This document shows, piece by piece, positions 32,218-43,902 of a DNA stretch of 64,000 nt. Position 1 is the first letter of the stretch. Each line of letters begins with the position of its first letter. The notes beneath the pieces were generated by a model. It did not search any database. It was not told the origin of the DNA and was given only the letters and a program-made list of their open reading frames with translations. Source of the DNA: Saposhnikovia divaricata (lineage: Eukaryota > Streptophyta > Magnoliopsida > Apiales > Apiaceae); NCBI GenBank assembly GCA_036435485.1, contig CM071595.1:102726580-102790579 (forward strand), read 5' to 3'. The translations under genes and the position numbers were made by a program.

Positions 32218-35200
32218 ATGAACAAAACAGAAAGTGAATATGTAAGTGATCATCAGCTAGGTGCTGACTACTACCACGAGTACATAGTTGAGCAACTCAA
32301 CAGATATATGCAACAACATTCTTACAGCAACATGTATGAACAAGGAATCGACACCATTCGACCTCCCGAAAGGTCTGGTTACAATACTCCTGCTAGACAA
32401 TCTACTTCCATTTCCAGTAAACATCAGCCGCCTGTCAAAACAACTCCACCTCACCCACCACTAATGCACCCTGTCGTGCACAGGCCTTTAGTTAGTCCTT
32501 CTCCGCAGCAGACTTCTCTTCCTGTTGTCGAACAAATTAGCCGTCCGTCTTTCGCGGAGGACCTTATTGTTGGATTTAAGGAGATAAGTGTTGATTTAAG
32601 GAAATGTGTCAAGGATGTGGTGAAACAGAATTACAATGTTGTCAGCAAGTTGGGGCAAGTGGTTTTGTTTGTTGTGTTTCTTGGTCTTGCAGGTAAATTT
32701 CGACCATTTATGTTTCTATTTTTTCTTTTATTAAGGTAAGTGATTGTAGTTTGTATTGATAAGTAATCAATTCCCAAAAAACTCAAGGTATTTGAGGTAT
32801 CAAGTAGGCCTTAATTGCATCATATATTCAACATTCTCCTCACTCGTACGAGCAAAACGCAGTAGAAAGACAAACAGAACAGACAATCAGACAATTAAAT
32901 TTCTACAATTGGGGGTGAGAAGGCTCTAGCTTAGAACCTCAGACATCTCCCGAATTGAGCTATGATAAATTATGAAGTAACGAGTCCACCTAAAATCTTG
33001 AGATTTTTGAAGGTTAATTGGATCATATACTATAGACAACATGTATGTATACACAAAAATTTGAGTCTTTTTATTGTCTTCGATACAGATGAAGTTCTGG
33101 GTTTTGTCTAGTTTTTTGAATTCACCGGTAATATTAACTACTAGTGCAAGAGTTGATTATTTGGACACCTAACCTATGGGAAATAAAATAAAATGTTTTA
33201 CTGTACAATTGGTAGCAAGTACAATGCTAGGCAAATAAGCTGTTAAAGTATTGTCGATAATTTTATGTGCTGCAATTACTACTAAGGATCATGGTAGCGT
33301 ATCAAAGATTTATGTACTTCGTTAATTGTGTCCCGGAATCTGGAATGGTAATTCGTCCTTCTATTGAGGTGACCTTGTAATCGGATTAAGGAGATTAGTG
33401 GGGATCTAAGGAAATGTGTCAAGATGTTGTTAGTCAGAATTTGTATGTTGTCGGCAAGTTAGGGCAATTTATTTTGTTTCTTATGTTTTTTGCCCTTGCA
33501 GGTAATTTCCGATATTTGTTTGACTTTACTTTTCAGTAACTTATGTCATTGTGGTCCTTTGTGTTTTTAAAACTTCTTGTTAACTTACATTACATGTGGA
33601 ATATGTTCATTAGTAGTTGTGTTTGTGTAGTTTTGTGCTCTCACCTCCAGTTTCAGTTATTAGTGTGAGAGTTGACCTTGAATACCAAGTAATCGTGCAA
33701 TTTCGCTAGCTGTTCTAGCCTGTGGGGAAGAAAATGAATCAAGTTACTGTGAATATCAGTGTTTGATATGTACTTCATTATTCCTGTCTTGGAATCTTGA
33801 ATGACAACGACCTTCTTCTCCAACATTGTTAATTAATCTTAGAGTTTGACTTCAAGTTGCAACTATGACTGCTAATTCTGCATATATTTTCGGATTGTAT
33901 TATCATATGAACATTGTTCAACTAAAAAGTAGATGCTGCCTGATAAGAGTCTTAATACCCCGTAAGAGCTTGAAACATCTTTAATATGATGAATAACGTA
34001 GTGAACTACATCAGAAGCTCTAGTTTGGAATAATTTAGTATTACCAGAAAAGAAAAATGTTGTAGCTGCATTACTGATATAGCATGCAAGCAGCCTGTTT
34101 GACTTAGCTAATAAGTGCCTTATGAGTCTATCAACTTATCCAAACAGGCCCTTTAGGAATGCCGAGTACAATTTTTTTCTTAAATCAGCTGGGAAAATTT
34201 CTTCCAAAAAGAGCATACAATATACAGGAGCACAAGAAGTATGTAGTGCTGTCAGTTCCAGAGCCTTTTAAATTAGTTATTCAAGAGTTAACATTGAATA
34301 ATCAGAGTTGAGAAATGAACTACACAGCCACGTCCACGTCCACAACCATTACAAAGTGCAGTACCTAATTAAGTTATCATTCTAGTATTGTGTGCCCAGT
34401 AGCATATCACAGAGATATGATATCGTCATTATTTGTGTATCAGGACTTAGAATCAGAAAACACTGCTGCTTAGTGTTTGAGTTTGATTTGCTTTCAAAAG
34501 TTTAAATGCCATTTTCTATTCTTTTACTGTATTCCATCATCATAAGCATTATGTGTTGCATTATTGCTTCATATCTAGATGCTCGTTGATAAGACTTTTT
34601 GTATTACTATCAAGAGATATCTTTTTACAATGATAAAGTAAGGAGTGACCTATCCTAAAAGGGTAAAAGTTAAAAAAATATGTACTATACCAACTAGCAA
34701 TCAAAAGTTTTGAAAGGTGAATTGCTGATGTAGCACAGTACGGGATTGTTTGGCTTAGCTTATAAAGGCCTCTATAAATGTTGACCGTCATTGTTTTCTT
34801 AAAATGTGACAGACCCTGTAGGGATGTTAACCACCAGTTGTTGTCTTAACTGAACTCGGAAACTATAGCTGTGGCAAATTTCAGTTACAGAACTTATAAA
34901 GTATTATGAGCAAATAACCAGTGCAGAAGGTAACAAAGTTGAAACATTTTGGAAGTGCTGGAGATTGATATTACATTTGAAGTCTTTCTCTTCGTACTCT
35001 TATACCTGTACAATTTTGTTTGCATGTGAAAATCACTTTTGTTTGGTTACCGAGGGTCAAATAGAAGGCGTTTCTCATCTGTACAAGTTAAGCTACGAAA
35101 TTTGGCTACCTCATACTTGTTAATATTATTTGAAATGTTTTGGAATGATTACAGAAAAATGGTTTTTTTTTTATTATATAACATTCAGAGATCTTACATC

Positions 35201-38200
35201 ATTACATAACATGCAGCATTATTTGTGAACCGCGAGAGTGATACTAGTCCATTGATAACGAAGCCTTTTATATATCCTCCTAATTCGACTCATGTGCTTT
35301 TACCTGATGGTAGACACCTGGCTTATCAGGACCAAGGCGTCTCAGCTGAAAAGGCTAGATTCTCCATAATTGCTCCACATGCTTTTTTCTCATCTCCTCT
35401 TGCAGGTACTAATATCTTACTATTACACTCTTGTAAGGAATGCCTTGTTCTATTGGGTTATTGCTGATATACCTTTACTAGTAGTTGAAATCTAATTTAC
35501 AATATTTCGACTTACAGGAATACCTGGCATTCAGAGTTCACTGATGCAAGAGTTTGGTGTTCGCTTGATAACATATGATCTTCCGGGATTCGGAAAGAGT
35601 GATCCTCATCCTAACAGGAACCTTAAATCATCAGCTGATGATATGCTGCAATTGTCATATATTATAGGTGTTACTGACAAGTTTTGGGTGTTGGGATACT
35701 CGAGCGGAAGCATGCATGCTTGGGCTGCACTAAAATATATACCTGATAGGCTTGCAGGTATATATGCCCCTTACATTTATACTTTTTTAATTGTTGTCAA
35801 TGTCAATAATCTTGTAATCAATTTTATCAAAGAATTTTATGAGATAATTCAAAGCTTCAGTGGAACTATTTTCTTAGAAAATTAGCTAGGTTAACATGCT
35901 AGTCCTATTATCTAGAATGTGAAATGCAATGTAGTTATAAATAAAAACAACGTGTTAGGAATCTGCCCGATTCCCGGCGAATGCGGAAGCGATTTGGTAA
36001 ATATGTGTGCTTAGATCCCACAAATATACGTGATAGTAATAAAGCAACAAACCAACAATACAGTAAAAGAGACAAGAGATTTAACGTGGTTCGGCCCAGC
36101 CTACATCCACAAGAGTAACAACTTCACACTAGATAAAAGAGATTACAATATCCGGGTATCCGGCCCCTGAATTTTATACACAAATTCAGCCCTACGATAC
36201 CTATTATGTATATCCTCAACTCACTGAAGTGTTTATCTCAAAACCTCCCCTATCACTGTTTCCCGACAACCTTTCCTTCTCTCCCTCTCCCAACCCAGAC
36301 AGTGCCACACAACCTGATAGAAAGACCTCTGCAGCGGGACCACCTCCGATGGTTGCAGTCAGACCCAAGTACCCTAAGGAATAGTTTAGGCACGAGGACC
36401 TTCTATCCCGACACTTCCTGAAAGCGGGCTAAACCGGCTTTCCTACTAGACGGACTATCTAGCAGCTATATAGAGAGAGAAGAGAGAATTTGGTGTAATT
36501 AACTAATGAGGGGGAGGGGGTATTTATAGTAGGCAAAATGAGGTAGGTGGGGGGGGGGGGTTGGTGGAGTTTGGTTAGTGAGGTTGGTGAGTTAGGAAAG
36601 AAGCTGCATGGCTGCTGCATGTGGCTGCTGCCTAACACAACGTTCTGTGTTCACAGCATAAGAACCTCTCCGCTAAATGTATTGTCGTAATTTCAAAGGA
36701 AGAAGGATGCAAGATTCTAGAGCCCAACTGTTAATTAGCACCGGGGCCTTACCTAATTTCTTTGTAATGCAGCGATATGTTTAAGTTGCATGCATTAATT
36801 CATTGCTAACGTCCTGAGCCATTATGTTATTTACTTTATATCTGGAACAGAAACAGTGCTATGTACTGGTAGATTACTTTCCTAGTGATTCCAGTAGACA
36901 GTGCTATGTACTGGTAGATTACTCTCCAGTGATTCCAGTTGAAAAATGTTTTGATGTTTATAATTTCTTTTGAAATAATGTTTGGAACTTTACTGATCCA
37001 TCTGTGACCAAATATGCAGGTGTCTTCATGGTTTCTCCCATGATTAGTCCATATGATCCAGGCATGACCAAAGAAGAGAGACGTAGAACCTGGAATAACT
37101 GGAGTCTTAGAAGGAAATTTATGTACTTTTTGGGCAGAAGATTTCCCAGATTCCTACCTTACTTTTATCGTAAAAGCTCTCTGTCTGCAAACGTAACTCA
37201 AAGAGATAAATGGCTATCATTATCACTTGGAAAGAGGGTGAGACAAAAACCACCTTAGCTTTCCCAGCTAATATTAATTTTATATTCGCTATGTTGTTGT
37301 GAGAAGAAGTGCACCCATAGCATGGGTTTCAAAAAAGAAAGTGCACTAATAACATAAAGTAAAGAAGACACCTGTACAAAGAGAGATGTGTTTTGAAATG
37401 TTTTTTATGGTTAGCAACATAATATGAGGTTCATATGCTGAAGGATCGACTTCCAAAAGCTTCAGTTGTTGATTGATTTTTATTGAGAAATTTGTTCTTT
37501 CTCTAGGATAAAGCTTTTATAGAAGGAGAAATGTTTCAAGAGTTCTGGAAACAGGATGCGGAGGAATCAGTTCGCCAAGGAAATGCAAAACCAATTGTGG
37601 AGGAAGCTGTGTTGCAAGTTTCGAGTTGGGGTTTTAGCCTAGTAGACCTAAATATACAAAAGAATGACAAAACTAAAGGTATTCTCCTTTGGCTTAAGTC
37701 AAAGTACAGTCAAGCTGAAGAAGAAATGACTGGCTTGCTTGGCCCAATCCACATATGGCAGGTCAGTGGAGCTTCCCAGTATGATTTTTTGTTGTTTCAA
37801 CTCCCAACTATGATATATATGCAAAAGTTGTTGCTTCTAGCACTTATCCTCGGCATCCCTCATCTGCATATTCCCTTCTAACAATTGGTTGCAGACTTGC
37901 AATTATTGTTTGGACAGTTGTAGTAACAGTAGATCAGTTAACTTTGACTAACTGTTGGATATTTTAGTGTAATTGGATTGAGTAGTTGATCAATGTAATC
38001 GTAATATTACATCGAACTAGTCGGGAGAGTGCGGAGTGCACGCTTTGTTTGAGTTTATTATGATTTCGGTATTATTGCTTATGAGGCATGTCCATTGGCA
38101 TCAGATACACCTGTTGGGATAAGATGTGTCTGTTAGCATTAGACATGACTGTTAGAATGAGATTTGTATGTTGGCAAAAGTCACATCTTGAGATGTGTCT

Positions 38201-39543
38201 GTTGTCAAAAGACACATCTGTTGACATCTATATATAGGTGTTGCATTGATCATTTTCAATATATTTGTTCATTTTGAAATTCACAACAAAAACACATTCT
38301 CTTTTCTTGCAGAATTTCTGACTTTATCCGATTGATTTATTTGGGTGAACCACAAATAACTTCAATCTGAAAGTGTTCACACGACTTCAGAAAAATCCAA
38401 GTTATTACCATATTAACTTGTAAGTTAGTTTCTATTAGAACAAGATCCTATATATTTATATATAGGGTCTTGTTCTAATAGAAACTAACTTATAATTGAA
38501 ACTAGAAACTAAATCTAAATTAAATATTTCAAGCTAATCTAATGACCAAATTAGGGGTACTCCAATACAAAAAACGTTTAAAATTATTGTCTCTATTCAA
38601 CAAAAATATAAAAAATAAAAAAAAATTTAAAAAAAGTTACTGTTCACGTGATGACGTGGCACGTGAACAGTAACTTTTTTTAAATTTTTTTAATGAATAG
38701 AGCCAAGAATTTTAAACGTTTTTTGTGAAGGTGCCCCTAGCGGGGCCATTAAAATAAATTTATAATTTATTTAGTGTAGGTTTCTAGTTTCTATTCTAAG
38801 GTTGGTTTCTATTTGAACGCTAGCCTATATATATATATAGGATAGCTTTCAAATAGAAACCAACCTTAGAATAGAAACTAGAAACCTACACTAAATAAAT
38901 TATATTTCAATTATTTTAATGGCCCCGCTAGGGGCACCTTTACAAAAAACGTTTAAAATTTTTGGCTCTATTCAACAAAAATATAAAAAAAAATAAAAAA
39001 ATTTTTTAAAAAAAGTTACTGTTCACGTGCCACGTCATCACGTGAACAGTAACTTTTTTTAAATTTTTTTTTTTATTTTTTTATATTTTTGTTGAATAGA
39101 GACAATAATTTTAAACGTTTTTTGTATTGGAGTACCCCTAATTTGGTCATTAGATTAGCTTGAAATATTTAATTTAGGTTTAGTTTCTAGTTTCTATTCT
39201 AAGTTAGTTTCTATTAGAACAAGACCCTATATATATATATGTAATATTATATCCTTGAAAAATTTTATGAGTTTACCCTATATCGAAGATGACCCTTCAA
39301 TTAGAGATGATCCTTTTTAAGTTATAATTCAATGTTTATAATTTTGATCAGGGGATGGATGATAAGGTTGTTCCACCTTCAATGGTTGATTTTCTGGAGC
39401 GAGTTCTACCAGGAGCCATTGTGCATAAGCTATTTCATCATGGTCGTTTCACCTATTTCTACTTCTGTCACAAATGCCATAGACAGATATTTAGTACAGT
39501 TTTTGGAGACCCAAAGGGGCCACTCACTACAGAAGTTGATTGA
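32218..39543 (+). CDS. Plant alpha/beta hydrolase, membrane-anchored (6 exons, 522 aa)
   Basis: Coding exons read by eye: 32218-32692, 35217-35405, 35518-35757, 37020-37237, 37507-37761, 39352-39543; GT..AG introns with matching phases (1, 1, 1, 0, 0). The N-terminal 140 residues are polar, with His/Pro/Ser-rich stretches, then a hydrophobic segment (about 147-163, VVLFVVFLGLAALFV) suggests a membrane anchor. The hydrolase domain follows: LPDGRHLAY (187-195), YDLPGFGKSDPHP (241-253), nucleophile elbow GYSSGS (Ser283), acid Asp463 in GMDDKVVP, and FTYFYFC near the C-terminus. The expected catalytic His before that segment is Arg491 (see findings). Function and substrate are unknown. Exon 1 joining to exon 2 rests on phase and a continuous hydrophobic segment. 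An upstream SINE abuts the start. Confidence 0.85.
33369..33510 (+). pseudogene. Duplicated, dead copy of the end of hydrolase exon 1
   Basis: 33369-33510 repeats 32560-32700: GACCTT..GGATT-AAGGAGAT, AAGGAAATGTGTCAAG, then a TTGTCNGCAAGTTNGGGCAA stretch and CTTGCAGGTAA, including the splice donor. One G is missing after GTGTCAAG, which breaks the reading frame. It is a decayed tandem exon duplicate in intron 1, with no acceptor tested. Confidence 0.8.
33511..35216 (+). other. Rest of hydrolase intron 1
   Basis: Noncoding AT-rich sequence. A short fold-back around 34090-34155 (GCCTGTTTGACTTAGC ... CCAAACAGGCC) and a related piece at about 34745-34790 look like MITE remnants. Nothing else is supported. 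Confidence 0.5.
35953..36637 (-). mobile_element. Solo LTR (685 bp) in hydrolase intron 3
   Basis: Termini TGTTAGG and CCTAACA, flanked by the 5-bp duplication CAACG (35948-35952 and 36638-36642). A TATA-like CTATAAATACCCC on the minus strand near 36535 and the inverse of ACGTGGTTCGG near 36085 suggest minus orientation. No internal element remains, so it probably arose by recombination between two LTRs. Confidence 0.85.
37900..38415 (+). mobile_element. LTR-like fragment in hydrolase intron 5 (tentative)
   Basis: Begins near TGTTGGATATTTTAG (37955), contains repeats of GATGTGTCTGTTG-type words at 38125-38225 and a TATA-like TCTATATATAGG at 38228, and is cut by the MITE array. No target duplication or second terminus was confirmed. 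Confidence 0.35.
38421..39231. mobile_element. Palindromic array of MITEs in hydrolase intron 5
   Basis: Two copies of one MITE lie head to head: 38461-38829 and, inverted, 38838-39231, joined by a TA-repeat axis at about 38832. A third terminus only (38421-38448) faces the first. Each copy has inverted ends (GTTCTAATAGAAACTAACTTA and GTTCAAATAGAAACCAACCTTA), a GCCCCTAGCGGGGC module, and a central hairpin TTACTGTTCACGTG..CACGTGAACAGTAA. The whole region could fold into a stem of nearly 400 bp. Confidence 0.85.
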
Positions 39544-41029
39544 GCTCCAGCAATCGGGGATAACAAGGAGTTTAAAGAGTAACAGAAACAGATGGAGTGA
39601 TTCAAAATATAAACACCTTTAAAGTAATAGCTATGAGCTATATTCTCTGAAGAATGTTCAAGGATCTGATTGATATCATGGTGTAGTGCTCTGCAACAGT
39701 CTTGTAATTTGCATTTCAATGTGTTAGTTGTAAACGCTTTTGTACATTATGAAGCTAGTGAAGGGACTTGAACTTAAGTGAGCGACTTGTGCTTCAATGT
39801 CAGCTTCATCGGGTGATATGTGGAAAAGCCAATGCATATAGGCTTTCCTTTTCATCTCTAGCACCTTGTTCCAGATTCATCCTCTTCATCTGCAGAGATT
39901 TTATCTTCATTTGTGTGTGAGCAATTTCAACTTGCCATTCACATCTGGTTGGGGGAGGGGTCTGGATCCCTCTATTGTATTTAGTAAATGGGAATCGGAA
40001 ACTCATTCTCATTTATAAATGTTTGGTTTATATCTTACTAGATCCACGGGGTGTAATTTGATTACATACCCATTCCTCATTACTATCTGCATTCACAATC
40101 CAAAGAGCTCCTTACATTGATATTGTTGTATTCAAATGCAATTGTACCACTACCATCTAAATATTATTGTACTGCTAGTATGAAATAGTAATGTCAAGAT
40201 TTCATCGTAATTTTTTATGATATGCCTCTGCATTTTACACTGAATACACGGGGGAAGGACAGAGACTTCAAATCAGTTGCAGCATCAATAAAGTCTAAGA
40301 GGATTTACTGGCAATGTCCGAGGATATAAACCATGTATGGAAGTGAGCTTGGTGTGTCCCAAGGACACGTTAAATATTCATCAGTCCACATCACGAGTCA
40401 GTAATCTTTGTGGCCAAGATACTTGGTGATGACTGATGATATGATGAAGGGATTTACGTAGTGGTACTGGGAGAGAATTAGAATTAAAAGTCATTAAGTA
40501 TTTAGATTGTGAATAAAATAAAGTTCCGTTACAATTGTTTCCTTAAATTCCTTGTATTTTTTAGTATAGCAACTTATATTCATAAGATTTCCTATAGATA
40601 AAACCAGAGTCACAAAGCTGCAGAATGGTATAATATTACAACCCAAACTAAGTACAATTTATTGATAACTGTAGTATGCAAAATGCCAAAATCTGCTGTT
40701 TGAGAGGTAGTAATCAGAGACGATGCAAGAAAAAACAGTTCAATTCTGACAAATAACATGAAAAATGTGCTGTTACATCACTTCATAAAACAATTTGTTG
40801 CAGAGTTCCGAAAGAGTCAGCAACCACTAGCTAGTTTCATAAGAGATATAAACCTTGCTACGAAAACCAACTCGTGGTCTGGTGGAAGAATGAAGATAAG
40901 CTTTTATCTGTTTCGAAATCTTAACTGGAAATTGCACTGAACAAATATTGCTGTCAATCTTGTTGGCAATTTCAAGAGTAAATTGAGAAACAAGGAACAA
41001 ATAGATCGGTGCTTCTGACATGGAGTCAT
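39544..41029. other. Hydrolase 3' UTR and intergenic DNA
   Basis: No gene is recognised. The hydrolase 3' UTR probably ends within the first few hundred bases. Open stretches here are short and lack family motifs. Confidence 0.55.
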
Positions 41030-41089
41030 TTTTTGCCGGAAATATCCCAAGAAAATCGAGCGGCAGGTAAGGAACAATAAGACCATTTC

Positions 41090-43374
41090 TTATAACATGC
41101 TGTCTTTTCTTGATGGCAATCTCGTGAAAAAATTAAGCAGCAGGTAAGGGAAAATAGGACGCTTGTGTCGCAACCTTTGGATGTCTTAACACGTAAAATA
41201 CTGTTAGAAGCGCCACTTGGAAAGGAGCAACATAAGGAACAATAGCAGCAAACAGACAGAAAATTACAATCAGCGCTGTAGCTCTAGGATCTCTCCAGCT
41301 TAGCAAAGATTGCAGCCTCTCCCCAAAAATTGCCAACTCTCCAGCCACAAGCAGTATCCTGTTTGCAATACTTCTCATACGATCATATCTCATCCTAACA
41401 AACTCGCTAGGACGTGAAGTAGGAAATGTATCAAATTCTTCGTCCAGTTCATCAGGATGGACACTTTCAGCTTGAGAGAGGCGAGTATCCAAGTGAGGAG
41501 GATGCTTAGGCCTCCATCTGTAGTGCGAAACTCCAATCAAGAAAAGGAGAGGAAAATGGTCGGCAGAATTAGTACTGGATATAATACCCATGTCAACAAC
41601 AATATGTGAATCAAGATAGTGGTTCTGGGATTCTTCCAATTGCAAATCTCTTCAAACCATCTACCAACAGCAAATAATTATCCACTCAAAACTGCCATAA
41701 TTCTGTAAAGGGTTGCTTTACTTCTTCTCAAACTCCACATATGACAATCACCATCCAGCATAAACTCTACCACCTCTTTTCTCAGTGGTGATTCCACGCA
41801 ACTTAGCCTCTTTGAGATAATCTGAATGGCCTGATATTTCAAACTATCAGTCTGATTTACAGTTAGTGGATTATCGTATTGCATCTTTGGCAACATCGGC
41901 TGTGAATACATGTGAATTATATTAAGCAAAGAAGAGCAAGTAAATCTCAGAGCCAAATGAATTTCACCCATCTTCTTAACACCAGATGGATGCAAAACCA
42001 GAAGTGGATACGAATATGTGTAAACCCTTCGGTTTCCAGGCTAGAGAGGCGAATCCTTACCTTTCCAATCCTCCAATCCTTCCCTCCACCAGCCTTATCC
42101 CCAGCATAGTTCCCGTTATCAAACACTCCAACAGTTATGACCGTGCAAGGGTCAAAAACCTCCCATGAGTACTGCTCATTCCACTTGGGCGTAAAACTAT
42201 CTGTGACTGTCCTTGTTCGGAACCACTTCTGACCATACTTGGCAATGCAGTAAGCATCTGTTGTTGCCCTTCCATCTTTTGTTTTCATTGGTAACAAATT
42301 CCGAGCATTTAGAATTCCCACCTCAAGAACCCCTACGCTGGACTTCCACAACTGTTCTTCAGTTGGTCTAAGATCGCTAATGTTGTCAATGGATTCGTCA
42401 AAAACATGATATCCACCTTCAAAACAGATTCTCATATGAATCCTAGCAAATTTAATCTCCGTCTTCCCTCCCTCCGTGATCATGGCATTCTTCTCAAGAT
42501 TGTACCACTTAGAATTCGGGGGCTTATGATCTAACCTCCTGTCAACATGCTGTAAAGGAATAGCACAACGACCTAAAACTTCATCCTTGTCAGGTGCAAC
42601 TCTATCTTCCACACTCAAAATTAAGGGCTCTTCAAACGGTTCTGCTGCTACAAATATCAAGTCTTCGTTCCACAAAGGATTAATTGATATTCTTGTCCAA
42701 GCTCCAGTCCTCAAAGTTTGATTTCCAAATATAGCTTTTACAATAGTTTTATCAGTGGCCATCAATCCCTCAGCTTCAATAACATTAACCCTAAGGTACC
42801 AAAGCTTGGGTGAGTGGTACACCTTTGAGCCAATGCTTGAAATACTTTCAGCACCACTAGAAGATGCACCATCTGAATGCCATGCCTCAGGAAATGCTTT
42901 GTCAGCTTGGGTTCCCCACCAAACAGCCAACATTAGCTCTCCCTTGAAAGTGTTCCCTTTCCCATCTCCTAGTCTATACCATTGTGGGGCATGAGGAGTA
43001 TCGGGAGGGACTACATTAAGGTCAAACAAGAGCCTACCCACTAAATCCTGTTTCGTAGCTTTCTTGCTCTTTACACTGGCCTCAAGTACAGTAGCCTGAA
43101 CATGATACTTTGAGAAGGCGAAAACCTGGGACCATTCAGGATTCAATTTCTTCTCAGAAAGACGAGTTATGCCCTTATAGTTTCCAAGGCTAACTTCAAC
43201 ATAACTACCTGTTGCATCCTTCACGGGTAAATCTTTTGCTTCAACAACTCGAACATAGAGGTATTCCATTTTCTCGACCAGGTCATAGTTGCTTGTAAGC
43301 TCATCACTGGTGGCATTAGCTCCACCAAGGTGAGGCTTGGTTTCGATGAGTAGAAAATCTTCATGTCTATGCAT
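41090..43374 (-). pseudogene. MCTP / FTIP-like C2-domain membrane protein, pseudogene
   Basis: Minus strand, Met at 43374 (MHRHEDFLLIETKPHLGG). Three C2-type regions are visible: YLYVRVVEAKDLPVKD..., KLWYLRVNVIEAEGL... and VGVLEVGILNARNL..., then the C-terminal region with PSGVKKMGEIHLALRFTCSS, MWSLRRSKA, YRWRPKHPPHLDTRLSQAES and DELDEEFDTFPTSRPSE. Intact plant MCTPs are about 770 aa and tether ER to plasma membrane at plasmodesmata; FTIPs move florigen. Damage: frameshift near 42020 (after SSLETEG), stop TAA near 41679 (after AVLSG), frameshift near 41555, frameshift near 41165. Several in-frame losses also occur, including the Cys-Asp-Pro part of the first calcium loop. The terminal stop in the ancestral frame is at 41090-41092. 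Confidence 0.88.
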
Positions 43375-43495
43375 CTGTGCACAATATTTTTTACAATATT
43401 AAGTAACTGAGCAGCTTAACTGGATATTAAAACTTTTCAATATCTTAACATTTTAATGGCCTTTACGGATGAACTAGACCGGCTGCTTAAGCATA

Positions 43496-43902
43496 TAGAG
43501 TGTTGACGGAGGAATTTGGGAACAACAAAATTCGAGGTACGTCGTCGGAGACGGTGGTTTTTCTCCGGAAAAAGTGGTGGTGTGTGGTGGCTGTAGATAA
43601 TTGGTGGCTGAGATTGATAGGGTTAGTGGCGGCTATTTCAGAGCTCTCGACTTCCAACCCCTCAATCGGCCTACGTACCCCGGTATTTATAGGGGATCAA
43701 GCCATACGTAGTTCTTAGAGAGCAAGAAACCCAAATGGGCTTGGATTGTAGGTCTAGCATCCGGAATGTTCTACTATGAGGCCTAACCACAAAGGCCCAA
43801 GGCTCACCCAAGATCTCAAGACTTCACGGATAAGGAAACTTCCCCCGTCGAGAACTAGTCCTATCCGCTACAAGCTATTTCTTGATTTCAAGGATGCAGG
43901 TA
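43496..43902 (-). mobile_element. LTR of a Gypsy-like element, distal part (split by the Sirevirus)
   Basis: Begins TGTTGACGGAGG at 43501 after TAGAG (43496-43500, possible target duplication; the partner is outside the window). A TATA-like CTATAAATACC on the minus strand lies near 43690. It ends in AGGTA, the insertion site of the Sirevirus, and continues at 56640-57133. The total LTR would be about 896 bp. Confidence 0.7.

Noticed and set aside
40758..41021. Small ORFs near the MCTP 3' end as separate genes
   Set aside because: Only the first 20 codons on the minus strand resemble anything (a duplicated MCTP end); the rest is without motif.
43500..43718. Short plus-strand ORF of 72 codons
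   Set aside because: It lies in an LTR read antisense; no family motif and no splice context.
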